From NCBI GenBank assembly GCA_964019425.1, contig OZ025794.1, positions 248,001 to 312,000 of the forward strand: 64,000 bases of DNA. The letters run 5' to 3'. The notes beneath the pieces were generated by a model, which saw nothing but the letters and a program-made list of their open reading frames with translations, was not told where the DNA came from and made no database searches. The translations under genes were made by a program, and so were the position numbers. The stretch's first letter is position 1. The number at the start of each line of letters is the position of its first letter. The DNA is from Flectonema sp. DT1601 (Eukaryota; Euglenozoa; Diplonemea; Diplonemida; Diplonemidae). Positions 38,976-49,913 of this stretch are shown piece by piece.

Positions 38976-40391
38976 TTACAAGGGGGTGGAGTCACCGTGA
39001 ACGTCATCAGCAGAACATCTCCTTCGATTGTAACGATATCTTGATGGAGGGGTTCGTTTTTTCAGAGTTGAACGCTCAGACTTTCTCGGCGGAGTTTCAT
39101 TTTCCTCATGTTCTTCTGTGTCTGGCGGACTCAAACCTTCTGCCCATGAAGCTAATTGGAACTTCAGGGCTGCAATTTGAGACCGTGCCAAGGCGAGTTG
39201 AGCATTTAAATCGCTCGCCAGTCCCGTTAACATCATGGATTGCTCAAGCTGCTCTGCGTGAGTTGTACACCGTTGGTGATTCAGCTCCGAGAGGCGAAGT
39301 TGGGCATCCAGAAGTTGTTCTGAGAGCTCTGCCGCTTTCTCGTTTGTTTCGAGAGAGTCATCTACTGCTCGACAGTAGTTCTCGAGTAAGTCAATCCTAC
39401 CCTCGGACCATTGTCTCGCAATAGGTGTATTCTCTTTAACGGAGATAACGTGACTCTCTTGTCGTAAAATCTTGGTCGGCGTGCGGTCGAGAGCTTCACT
39501 CTGCGGCATTGTCGGAGGAATTGAGGCTAGAGGACAAAGAGGGGTGATATAATTAAGGGTAGGGATAAGGGGTTTAATAAGAGGAGTAAAAAGACTACTC
39601 GTAGTTGTAAAGAGCGAGAGGTAGTTCTTTGCTATCTTCATCATAGCAACAGATTCATACAGAACGGGGGTTCGGGGGGAAACTTGTTGACTAAAGTGGG
39701 TCATACGGGGACGCGCGGCACGCAAACTCTCGACCTCCTGTTGAGTATAGAAAAGTCTTATTTTACTTTCTCTTTCCTCATTACATTTGGTCTCCAATTC
39801 GTTCGACAGAAGAACAAACCTTTGATGGTAATTAAAGAGCGCCATTTCCGATAGGTCTGCTCTCTGAGTCAGATTTGCGAGCTCACGTTTCCTGTAATCT
39901 TCCACTAAGTCATATTGTCGAACTAGTGCAGAAAGAGAAGTCTTCGATTCATCGCGTTCTGCTGTTAACCGTTGAATTACTCCTTCCAGAAGTTCATATT
40001 CTTTTCTATCTTTTTCAATAATTAAAACAGGGGGCGCAGGAGGAAGTGAGGATGGATCCTGGTTGGTAGCTTTGATCTCAACAGGTAATCCATTTAGTAA
40101 CTGCTTGTCTTTCTCGAGGGAGGCTGACATCGCATTAAAGTAAAATAAAAATAGAACATAAAAAATTCGTTCTTTCATTTGCTCTAATTCGTTTTCTAAA
40201 ATCTGGCATTTCAAGGAAAGTTTCAGCCTTAATTTTCCTTCTTTTTTTTTGTACAAGGGGGTTTGAGAACCCATGTCAGATTGAGTTCTTATCACTATAG
40301 CGAAATCAGCAGGAAGTGTTTGCGATCCCGTTGACATGAGTTCAGGTGGGGGAGTCTGGAAAGAGATGGAAGAAATAGAAGAGAATGACAA
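38976..40391 (-). CDS. Coiled-coil protein, longest copy (5' end cut by an A repeat)
   Basis: 471 residues from the Met at 40391; an A repeat begins 6 bp upstream at 40397, so the true N-terminus may be lost. Residues about 120-235 (YELLEGVIQRLTAERDESKT…LLSNELETKCNEERESKI) and 350-430 are heptad-like coiled coils. The linker about 260-310 is Thr/Pro/Leu-rich and could hide an in-frame intron. The C-terminus is basic (KKRTPPSRYRYNRRRC). No family is recognised; a structural or cytoskeletal role is a guess. Compared with the tandem copies, seven base changes fall in this gene region: four silent and three conservative on this strand. Confidence 0.6.
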   Translation of the reverse strand: MSFSSISSISFQTPPPELMSTGSQTLPADFAIVIRTQSDMGSQTPLYKKKEGKLRLKLSLKCQILENELEQMKERIFYVLFLFYFNAMSASLEKDKQLLNGLPVEIKATNQDPSSLPPAPPVLIIEKDRKEYELLEGVIQRLTAERDESKTSLSALVRQYDLVEDYRKRELANLTQRADLSEMALFNYHQRFVLLSNELETKCNEERESKIRLFYTQQEVESLRAARPRMTHFSQQVSPRTPVLYESVAMMKIAKNYLSLFTTTSSLFTPLIKPLIPTLNYITPLCPLASIPPTMPQSEALDRTPTKILRQESHVISVKENTPIARQWSEGRIDLLENYCRAVDDSLETNEKAAELSEQLLDAQLRLSELNHQRCTTHAEQLEQSMMLTGLASDLNAQLALARSQIAALKFQLASWAEGLSPPDTEEHEENETPPRKSERSTLKKRTPPSRYRYNRRRCSADDVHGDSTPL

Positions 40392-40396
40392 GGAGA

Positions 40397-41705
40397 GTTA
40401 TTATAATGCCACAGGCAGGCCCTGCATTCAGCAACTATCCAGCAGTGCTTGGATGTCCTGATCTTCTTCTAAAAAAAAGAAAGAAAAACAAAACTGTAGC
40501 TGGGATCACTCAGGATCAACAGACTACCAATGCTACCTGTTGTACTTGCTCACTATGGGGGGTGATGCCAAACACCCAGAAGTACTCAACTACTTTCCTT
40601 CTTGCTGCCCAGGAGTTTCTGACCAGAACTAATAGAAAATAAAAAGTAGATGGGAAACAATAAAAAGTAAAATGGATATAACTGAAGTTATACAAGACAA
40701 ATGAAGTAACAGACCAGAACAGAAAGAGGATTGTAATAGAAGATTACAAATAAAAAAATGCAAGTATCAACACATAATCAAGATACACCAGCAGCTAACA
40801 AACAACATAAAATTGAAGATCAGTTGCCAGAGTATTTCAACCATGGTAGAATACTCGCCCCTCTGGCAGGGATTATCCCAGACTTGTCCTTTAATCTAGT
40901 TGGACACCATGGCTTACAACCCTTCCAGAGGGAAGCACCATTATGACTTCTATTTTTTTTCTTCAAGAAAATCATAAGGTGGGAACAAAGAAAAATGCTA
41001 AGAGGAACCCCCTATTAACACCTAAGACATCTAAACTGCAGCCCAGCCTATGCCCAATGCACTAACAGGTCATTCCCTCACACTCAGATCAAAAAATCAA
41101 AGTTCAGAGTGCATCTTAGCGTGAATGAGAGAATTTCCTCCCGCTTATTTTGAACAAAAGGGATAGGAGAAGGGATAGAAAACGAACATAAAAATAAAAT
41201 TCTAAGTGAGAAACACTTAGCAGAAACACTTAGCAGCTTTTAAGGAGCTGAAAAGCAAAAAAAAAATCTAAGTGAGAAACACTTAGTAGAAACAATTTGT
41301 AGCTAATTAAGCTGAAAATAAAAAAATAAAAAAATTTCTAAGTGAGAAATACTTAGCAACTTTTAGAACAAATATTTCAGTAAATAACCTGTAATGATTA
41401 AACCATTACAAGTTTGATGCCAAAACTGACAAGGACTGAGTTGAATTTCCAGGTGAGATTTGGACTGTTAGCTTTTGGCTAAGGCCCTCCCTGAAGAGCA
41501 AGAACAAAAAAACTACTCACACCTGAAGAAAACATACACAAAGAACACACTGTAAGCTGTGTGTGTATTTTGTGTTTGTCACAACAGGAGAGAAAAGAAA
41601 GAATGTCAAGGTTGGTCACCTTGCCTATCAACGCACAACATTGGTGGTCTCTACTAGACCCTGAGTGATCCCACTGGATCTCTCATCGTTCATAGTACCC
41701 TGTGT
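40397..41705 (+). repeat. A repeat, circularly permuted copy
   Basis: Starts mid-element at GTTATTATAATGCC, runs to the 3' end (AAGGACT at about 41440) and continues into the 5' start (GAGTTGAATTTCC) up to ACCCTGTGT. This order arises from a head-to-tail tandem or a circular intermediate. It cuts the coiled-coil gene on its left. Confidence 0.85.
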
Positions 41706-41975
41706 TTTTTATTTATTTTAAATTCTTTTTATTTATTATTTAAAGAAAAGAAACGGAAAATAGAAATTAGTCGACAAAGTCGAACGATAAAAAAAAACAA
41801 TGATAACATTGTTTATTCTTTTTTTTTTTTTTTTTATATTCTTTTTATTAATTTTTTAAAAAAAAAAAAAAACAATCAGTTTAGCGTCTTGACCAGGACG
41901 GAAAACTGGAAGTAATCGACATAGTCGATCGATAAAAAAAACAATGATAACATTGTTTCATCTTTTATATTTTTT
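41706..41975 (+). repeat. Short satellite segment
   Basis: One beta and one alpha monomer between the A copy and the second G copy. Confidence 0.85.
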
Positions 41976-42019
41976 AATTTTTTTTTATATTTGAAGAAAA
42001 GAAAGAAGAAAAAAAAAAA

Positions 42020-42326
42020 AAAAATAAGTGGAATTGATCATAATGGGTGGCAGGGGTTGATATAACTTCATTTGAAAATTCTTCTTTTTTAATTTCTTTT
42101 TTTTTGAAATTTTTTTTTTATTTAACAGTCAATTTTCCGTCCCGGTCAAGACGCTAAACTGATTGTTTTTTCTTTAAAATAATTAAAAGGATTTAAAAAA
42201 AAAAAAAAAAAAAAAAGAATAAACAATGTTATCATTGTTTTTTTTTCTATCGATCGACTATGTCGATTAATTTCTATTTTCCGTCCTGATCGAGACGCTA
42301 AACTGATTGTTTCCTTTTTTTAAATA

Positions 42327-42364
<38 letters not shown>

Positions 42365-43141
42365 ATCTCCCTGCTATCCTCATATCCCCACAATAATATT
42401 ATACCTTTTCATTTTCTCTTTCCTTTTCTGGTCTTTTTTTTTCTTTTTTTCCGTTTTCATACAACGTTTTTTATTTATATTTTATTTTATTTTTTTTTTT
42501 TTTTCATGTTTGATTATTTCCTCTTCATATTTTTTTTCTATTCTTTCTTTTTTTTTTTTTTTTTTTTCTCTACCTCTCTCTTAATTCTGTTCGTTTCTTT
42601 GAAACGAAAATTCATTTGAATATTATTCCTTGGTCAGCAACCATCATTGTCGCCCTTTGGGCCTGTTAAAAAAAAAAAAAAAAAAAAAAAGAAAGTTTAC
42701 ATCGGGAATAGGGCAGGAGCCAAAAGCTCCCAGTCCGTTACTTCCCACTTTATCGAAATTCAGTTAAGATCACTTACATGAGTTAACACAACACAGATAC
42801 GAGAGTAGCAAAATGAGGTAACACTACCAATTCAACAAAAAATAATCAGGATCGGACACAAGGAGGAGAGTTCATTCTACCTCTCACTGTCCTTGCTGGT
42901 ATCTTAAGTGTCTTGGTATCTCTTGTGTGTCGGTATCTCGGAAGTGCTGGTATCTCGTATGTGCGTTGGTATCTCTTGCGTGTTGGTATCTCTTGCACAT
43001 AATAAAAAAAAATATTGAGTTAACATGATCAGTTTTATTTATCATCAGAGACAGACCGGAACTATTTGAAAATAAAATGTAGATGGGAAACAGTGAAAAT
43101 TAAAATGAATGATAAAATTAAATGAGATTTATGACATAACA
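42020..43141 (+). repeat. G repeat, second copy, interrupted by a B element
   Basis: AAGTGGAATTGATCATAATGGG to TTTAACAG (42128) resumes as AGTTAAGATCAC at 42762. Six GGTATCT motifs lie at 42898-42996. It ends where another B head enters at ATAACAG (43141). Confidence 0.75.
42131..42761 (-). mobile_element. Compact B element: head plus 1.3 satellite monomers
   Basis: A discrete insertion in G (intact G at 37550-37570 reads ACAGGAGTTAAG). Head 42310-42761, minus orientation, plus one and a third satellite monomers (42131-42309). It shows that head and satellite move as one unit; the tail ends inside an alpha monomer at GGACGGAAAATT. Confidence 0.75.
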
Positions 43142-43597
43142 GAATTTCGATAAAGTGGGAAGTAACGGACTGGGAGCTTTTGGCTCCTGCCCTATTCCCG
43201 ATGTAAACTTTCTTTTTATTTTTATTTTTTTTAACAGGCCCAAAGGGCGACAATGATGGTTGCTGACCAAGGAATAATATTCAAATGAATTTTCGTTTCA
43301 AAGAAACGAACAGAATTAAGAGAGAGGCAGAGGGAAAAAAAAAAAAAAAAGAAAGAAAAGAAAAGAAAAAAAAAAATGAAGAGGAAATAATCAAACATGA
43401 AAAAAAAAAAAAAAAAAAAATATATATATATAAATAAAAAACGTTGTATGAAAAAGGAAAAAAAAGAAAAAAAAAAGACCAGAAAAGGAAAGAGAAAATG
43501 AAAAGGTATAATATTATTGTGGGGATATGAGGGATAGCAGGGAGATGCTCTTTTTTTTTTTTTTTTTTTTTTTTCTTATTTATTATTTAAAAAAAGG
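43142..43597 (+). repeat. B head
   Basis: Starts GAATTTCGATAAAG inside G at ATAACAG, and is followed directly by satellite. Confidence 0.9.
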
Positions 43598-46435
43598 AAA
43601 CAATCAGTTTAGCGTCTCGATCAGGACGGAAAATAGAAATTAATCGACATAGTTGATCGATAGAAAAAAAAACTATGATAACATTGTTTATTCATTTTTT
43701 TTTTTTTTTTTTTTTTTTTAAATCTTTTTAATTATTTTAAAGAAAAAACAATCAGTTTAGCGTCTTGACCAGGACGGAAAATAGTAAGTAATCGACATAG
43801 TCGATCGATAAAAAAAAAACAATGATAACATTGTTTATTCTTTTTTTTTTTTTTTTTATTCTTTTTATTTATTTTTAAAGAAAAAACAATCAGTTTAGCG
43901 TCCTGACCAGGACGGAAAATAGAAAGTAATCGACATAGTCGATCGATAAAAAAAACAATGATAACATTGTTTATTCTTTTTTTTTTTTTTTTATTTTAAT
44001 TCTTTTTATTTATTTTTTAAAAAGAAAAAAAATGGAAAATAGAAATTAGTCAACAAAGTCGAACGATAAAAAAAAACAATGATAACATTGTTTATTCTTT
44101 TTTTTTTTATTTTTTTTATATTCTTTTTTATTAATTTTGAAAAAAAAAACAATCAGTTTAGCGTCTTGACCAGGACGGAAAATAGAAAGTAATCGACATA
44201 GTCGATCGATAAAAAAACAATGATAACATTGTTTATTCTTTTTTTTTTTTTTATTTTAAATTCTTTTTATTTATTTTTAAAGAAAAAAAAACGGAAAATA
44301 GAAATTAGTCGACAAAGTCGAACGATAAAAAAAAACAATGATAACATTGTTTATTCTTTTTTTTGTATTTTTTTATATTCTTTTTTATTAATTTTGAAAA
44401 AAAAACAATCAGTTTAGCGTCTTGACCAGGACGGAAAATAGAAAGTAATCGACATAGTCGATCGATAAAAAAAACAATGATAACATTGTTTATTCTTTTT
44501 TTTGTATTTTTTTTATATTCTTTTTTATTAATTTTGAAAAAAAAAACAATCAGTTTAGCGTCTTGACCAGGACGGAAAATAGAAAGTAATCGACATAGTC
44601 GATCGATAAAAAAAACAATGATAACATTGTTTATTCTTTTTTTTTTTTTTTTTTTAAGTTCTTTTTATTTATTTTTTAAAAGAAAAAAAACGGAAAATAG
44701 AAATTAGTCAACAAAGTCGAACGATAAAAAAAAAACAATGATAACATTGTTTATTCTTTTTTTTTATTTTTTTTTTTTTAATATTTTTTTTTTATTTTGA
44801 AAAAAAAAAACAATCAGTTTAGCGTCTTGACCAGGACGGAAAATAGAAAGTAATCGACATAGTCGATCGATAAAAAAAAACAATGATAACATTGTTTATT
44901 CTTTTTTTTTATTTTAAATTCTTTTTATTCATTTTTTAAAGAAAAAAAACGGAAAATAGAAATTAGTCGACAAAGTCGAACGATAAAAAAAAAAACAATG
45001 ATAACATTGTTTATTCTTTTTTTTTTTGTATTTTTTTTAATATTCTTTTTTATTAATTTTGAAAAAAAAAAAACAATCAGTTTAGCGTCTTGACCAGGAC
45101 GGAAAATAGAAAGTGATCGACATAGTCGATCGATAAAAAAACAATGATAACATTGTTTATTCTTTTTTTTTATTTTAAATTCTTTTTATTTATTTTTTAA
45201 AGAAAAAAAAAACGGAAAATAGAAATTAGTCGACAAAGTCGAACGATAAAAAAACAATGGTAACATTGTTTATTCTTTTTTTTTTTTTTTTATATTCTTT
45301 TTTATTAATTTTGAAAAAAACAATCAGTTTAGCGTCTTGACCAGGACGGAAAATAGAAAGTGATCGACATAGTCGATCGATAAAAAAACAATGATAACAT
45401 TGTTTATTCTTTTTTTTTATTTTAGATTCTTTTTATTTATTTTTTAAAGAAAAAAAAAACGGAAAATAGAAATTAGTCGACAAAGTCGAACGATAAAAAA
45501 AACAATGATAACATTGTTTATTCTTTTTTTTGTATTTTTTTATATTCTTTTTTATTAATTTTGAAAAAAAAAAAAACAATCAGTTTAGCGTCTTGACCAG
45601 GACGGAAAATAGAAAGTGATCGACATAGTCGATCGATAAAAAAACAATGATAACATTGTTTATTTTTTTTTTTTTATTTTAAATTCTTTTTATTTATTCT
45701 TTAAAGAAAAGAAACGGAAAATAGAAATTAGTCGACAAAGTCGAACGATAAAAAAAAAACAATGATAACATTGTTTATTCTTTTTTTTTTTTTTTTTTTA
45801 TATTCTTTTTTATTAATTTTGAAAAAAAACAATCAGTTTAGCGTCTTGACCAGGACGGAAAATAGAAAGTGATCGACATAGTCGATCGATAAAAAAACAA
45901 TGATAACATTGTTTATTTTTTTTTTTTTATTTTAAATTCTTTTTATTTATTCTTTAAAGAAAAGAAACGGAAAATAGAAATTAGTCGACAAAGTCGAACG
46001 ATAAAAAAAAAAACAATGATAACATTGTTTATTCTTTTTTTTTTTTTTTTTTTTATATTCTTTTTTATTAATTTTGAAAAAAAACAATCAGTTTAGCGTC
46101 TTGACCAGGACGGAAAATAGAAAGTGATCGACATAGTCGATCGATAAAAAAACAATGATAACATTGTTTATTCTTTTTTTTTATTTTAGATTCTTTTTAT
46201 TTATTTTTTAAAGAAAAAAAAAACGGAAAATAGAAATTAGTCGACAAAGTCGAACGATAAAAAAAAACAAAGATAACATTGTTTATTCTTTTTTTTGTAT
46301 TTTTTTATATTCTTTTTTATTAATTTTGAAAAAAAAAAACAATCAGTTTAGCGTCTTGACCAGGACGGAAAATAGAAAGTGATCGACATAGTCGATCGAT
46401 AAAAAAACAATGATAACATTGTTTATTTTTACATT
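43598..46435 (+). repeat. Satellite array of about 2.8 kb
   Basis: Mostly regular alpha-beta dimers. It ends inside an alpha monomer, where the tandem multi-kilobase repeat begins at TACATTGGGGTTTAGACC. Confidence 0.9.
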
Positions 46436-46602
46436 GGGGTTTAGACCATTTACAATTAACAATTAATCTGATTAACGTTATGATCTGACGGACATAAACA
46501 TATCGACAAAATATTACAAACAAAACGAACAATAAATAATAAATAATAAATAAGCTAATAAACTAAATAAACAAAGTGATGTGAAAGTAAGGAAAAAGAG
46601 AA

Positions 46603-47688
46603 TTACAAGGGGGTGGAGTCACCGTGAACGTCATCAGCAGAACATCTCCTTCGATTATAACGATATCTTGATGGAGGGGTCCGTTTTTTCAGAGTTGAAC
46701 GCTCAGACTTTCTCGGCGGAGTTTCAATTTCCTCATGTTCTTCTGTGTCTGGCGGACTCAAACCTTCTGCCCATGAAGCTAATTGGAACTTCAGGGCCGC
46801 AATTTGAGACCGTGCCAAGGCGAGTTGAACATTTAAATCGCTCGCCAGTCCCGTTAACATCATGGATTGCTCAAGCTGCTCTGCGTGAGTTGTACACCGT
46901 TGGTGATTCAGCTCCGAGAGGCGAAGTTGGGCATCCAAAAGTTGTTCTGAGAGCTCTGCCGCTTTCTCGTTTGTTTCGAGAGAGTCATCTACTGCTCGAC
47001 AGTAGTTCTCGAGTAAGTCAATCCTACCCTCGGACCATTGTCTCGCAATAGGTGTATTCTCTCTAACGGAGATAACGTGACTCTCTTGTCGTAAAATCTT
47101 GGTCGGCGTGCGGTCGAGAGCTTCACTCTGCGGCATTGTCGGAGGAATTGAGGCTAGAGGACAAAGAGGGGTGATATAATTAAGGGTAGGGATAAGGGGT
47201 TTAATAAGAGGAGTAAAAAGACTACTCGTAGTTGTAAAGAGCGAGAGGTAGTTCTTTGCTATCTTCATCATAGCAACAGATTCATACAGAACGGGGGTTC
47301 GGGGGGAAACTTGTTGACTAAAGTGGGTCATACGGGGACGCGCGGCACGCAAACTCTCGACCTCCTGTTGAGTATAGAAAAGTCTTATTTTACTTTCTCT
47401 TTCCTCATTACATTTGGTCTCCAATTCGTTCGACAGAAGAACAAACCTTTGATGGTAATTAAAGAGCGCCATTTCCGATAGGTCTGCTCTCTGAGTCAGA
47501 TTTGCGAGCTCACGTTTCCTGTAATCTTCCACTAAGTCATATTGTCGAACTAGTGCAGAAAGAGAAGTCTTCGATTCATCGCGTTCTGCTGTTAACCGTT
47601 GAATTACTCCTTCCAGAAGTTCATATTCTTTTCTATCTTTTTCAATAATTAAAACAGGAAATCCATTAGTAGCAAATTTGTTTTTCAT
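46603..47688 (-). CDS. Truncated coiled-coil protein, unit 1
   Basis: 361 residues. Identical to the 38976-40391 gene from VLIIEKDRKEYELL onward apart from N-to-I, A-to-V and K-to-R changes. The first eleven residues (MKNKFATNGFP) come from unrelated sequence fused at CCTGTTTTAATT. The frame is open, but whether it is expressed is unknown. Confidence 0.55.
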   Translation of the reverse strand: MKNKFATNGFPVLIIEKDRKEYELLEGVIQRLTAERDESKTSLSALVRQYDLVEDYRKRELANLTQRADLSEMALFNYHQRFVLLSNELETKCNEERESKIRLFYTQQEVESLRAARPRMTHFSQQVSPRTPVLYESVAMMKIAKNYLSLFTTTSSLFTPLIKPLIPTLNYITPLCPLASIPPTMPQSEALDRTPTKILRQESHVISVRENTPIARQWSEGRIDLLENYCRAVDDSLETNEKAAELSEQLLDAQLRLSELNHQRCTTHAEQLEQSMMLTGLASDLNVQLALARSQIAALKFQLASWAEGLSPPDTEEHEEIETPPRKSERSTLKKRTPPSRYRYNRRRCSADDVHGDSTPL

Positions 47689-47737
47689 ACGGGAGAGGTT
47701 GGCTTTTATTAGTGGCTCCCCCCCCCTTGGGGGGGTT

Positions 47738-47927
47738 GGGGGGGGGTTAACTGTTCGAGTTTGTACGTAAAATACAAATGTTTTGTATCATAAAAAACAG
47801 ACGATAATTTAACATTAGTTCTGAGATACAGTGACTAAAGGTAATGTTAGTGCAGGTATACACTCTGCGATTGACGTAAATACTTTACATTATAATAAAT
47901 GTTTCTAACTTAGCTGCATACACATCT
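47738..47927 (+). repeat. F repeat in unit 1
   Basis: Ends GGGGGTTAACTGTT and AGCTGCATACACATCT match 29397-29589; the interior differs. The same segment recurs in each unit, disrupted in units 4 and 5 by a B head. Confidence 0.6.
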
Positions 47928-48081
47928 CTTTTTCCGTGTTGTCATTCAGTGCAGTACGCATTGCAGATACAAGTTCGATAAACCTGTTGTGAATGGTTTA
48001 TAAAATGCTCAGAATGAAGAAAAATAAAGTGGAAAGACAGGGGGGATGTGACTAAATAAATAAAAAATGGAAAATCCCAGG

Positions 48082-48163
48082 GCCTGCATAGCCGAGTGGA
48101 TATGGTCACCGACCTTAAGTCTATTCGGTAGCCGTGGCACGGGTTCAATTCCCTGTTACGGCA
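48082..48163 (+). tRNA. tRNA-Leu(UAA)-like sequence, unit 1
   Basis: 82 nt, class-II length. The A box TAGCCGAGTGG and B box GGTTCAATTCC are intact, followed by TTTTTT. The loop CTTAAGT reads TAA, and CGG-TAG-CCG could be the variable arm. Acceptor pairing is good at positions 1-3 and 7 only, and the anticodon stem is poor, so a Pol III-transcribed tRNA relative is more likely than a working tRNA. Confidence 0.45.
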
Positions 48164-48435
48164 TATTTTTTGTGTTTTTCAACCAGGAAAATTAGTAAGA
48201 AGAAAACAGCAAGGAAAAGAGTACAAATTTTGTTAGTAAGTGGTATGGTTTTGAAATTGTGGGTGTATGGTTGCCAATTTGGTAAAAAAAAAATTCTTCA
48301 GAAAAAAATTTTCCTTTATAATATTTTCTGAAAAATTTTATTTTTTCAATTTTTTTTGCTATAGGTTTTTGCTACAGATCTCCTAAAAAAGATGGGTAGA
48401 AAAGTAATAAATGAATAATAAAAAGATTGCGATGA

Positions 48436-48502
48436 GGATACAAAATTGGACTTAACTTAACGCGAGCGAAGCGAGCGTAAAGTTAAGTCCAATTTTGTAT
48501 CC
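48436..48502. repeat. 23-bp perfect hairpin, unit 1
   Basis: Arms 48436-48458 (GGATACAAAATTGGACTTAA…) and 48480-48502 are exact complements around a 21-nt loop rich in GCGAGCGAAGCGAGCG. A related GCGAGCAACGCGAGC occurs about 100 bp on. Confidence 0.9.
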
Positions 48503-49913
48503 TGGACGGGTACCTAGCTAGACACAGGGAATAAAAACAGACGTGACTTGGTTGTAAAAATAAGGTTTGTTCAGAAAGATTTAAAAAAAAAAAATTGTGT
48601 GCGAGCAACGCGAGCCTGGAAGGGGTATCTCTAGTCTCTTGTGTGTCGGTATCTCGGAAGTGCTGGTATCTCGTATGTGCGTTGGTATCTCTTGCGTGTT
48701 GGTATCTCTTGCACATAATAAAAAAAAATATTGAGTTAACATGATCAGTTTTATTTATCATCAGAGACAGACCGGAACTATTTGAAAATAAAATGTAGAT
48801 GGGAAACAGTGAAAATTAAAATGAATGATAAAATTAAATGAGATTTATGACATAACAGACCAGATAGAGAGTAATAAAGGGAAAAGGAAAACGGAAAGGG
48901 TTCATTCACTTAGTTAAAGTTAAGACCGATTAGTCAGTTTAAGGTCTTGACTAGGACCAACAAAAAAAAAAAAAATATAAATAAATAAATAAATAACGAT
49001 CAAGCTGAGCTGATCTTGTTTTTATTAAAATAAGGGGAGCGGGAGGGATGGAAGGAATAAAGGAAAAAAAAAGAAAAGGTCGATCAATTGGATCTGGTCG
49101 TCGAGAAGAAGAAGACAATTATTTTAAAGGTCGATCGGCATAGCCGATCGTTGAGAAAAATAACCAGATATAAATACAATCAGTTTAAATAAAAAAAAAA
49201 AATAAATAAATAAATAAAAAAAAAAAAAAAGTTTAACGATCAAGCTGAGCTGATCTTGTTTTTATTAAAATAAGGGGAGCGGGAGGGATGGAAGGAATAA
49301 AGGAAAAAAAAAGAAAAGGTCGATCAATTGGATCTGATCGTCGAGAAGAAGAAAACAATTGTTTTTAAAAAAAATGATCGGTATAGCCGATCGTTGAGAA
49401 AAGAACAGATATAAATACAATCGGTTTTGGTGATCGACGAGTGGAGCGATCACTTGACAAGAAGGAAAAAAGAAAGGACCGATTAATTGGGGCTTTGGTT
49501 GTATTCCCAAGGCATGTTTTTTTTTTTTTTTTTTTTATTATTCATTTACATTTTTTTTTTTTTTTTTTTTTTTAAATTAATAATCACATTTTGTTCAAAA
49601 ATATTTCATATTAGAGTAAAAGAAAAAGAAAAAAAGAAATAAGAGAAAAAAAAAAAAACCATTGCTGGCCCCCTCACCACTCATAGAGGATGAGGAGGCC
49701 AGTAAGGCGTCACTCAAATCTATGCCAAGCCTTGGGAACTTGGATTGGGGTTTAGACCATTTACAATTAACAATTAATCTGATTAACGTTATGATCTGAC
49801 GGACATAAACATATCGACAAAATATTACAAACAAAACGAACAATAAATAATAAATAATAAATAAGCTAATAAACTAAATAAACAAAGTGATGTGAAAGTA
49901 AGGAAAAAGAGAA

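Noticed and set aside
38954-39424. 156-codon plus-strand frame opposite the coiled-coil gene, repeated in every unit
   Set aside because: Changes between copies mostly alter its residues while they are often silent on the minus strand.
47718-47746. TTGGGGG tract as a telomere repeat
   Set aside because: Only two irregular G-runs, internal in each tandem unit, with no terminal array.
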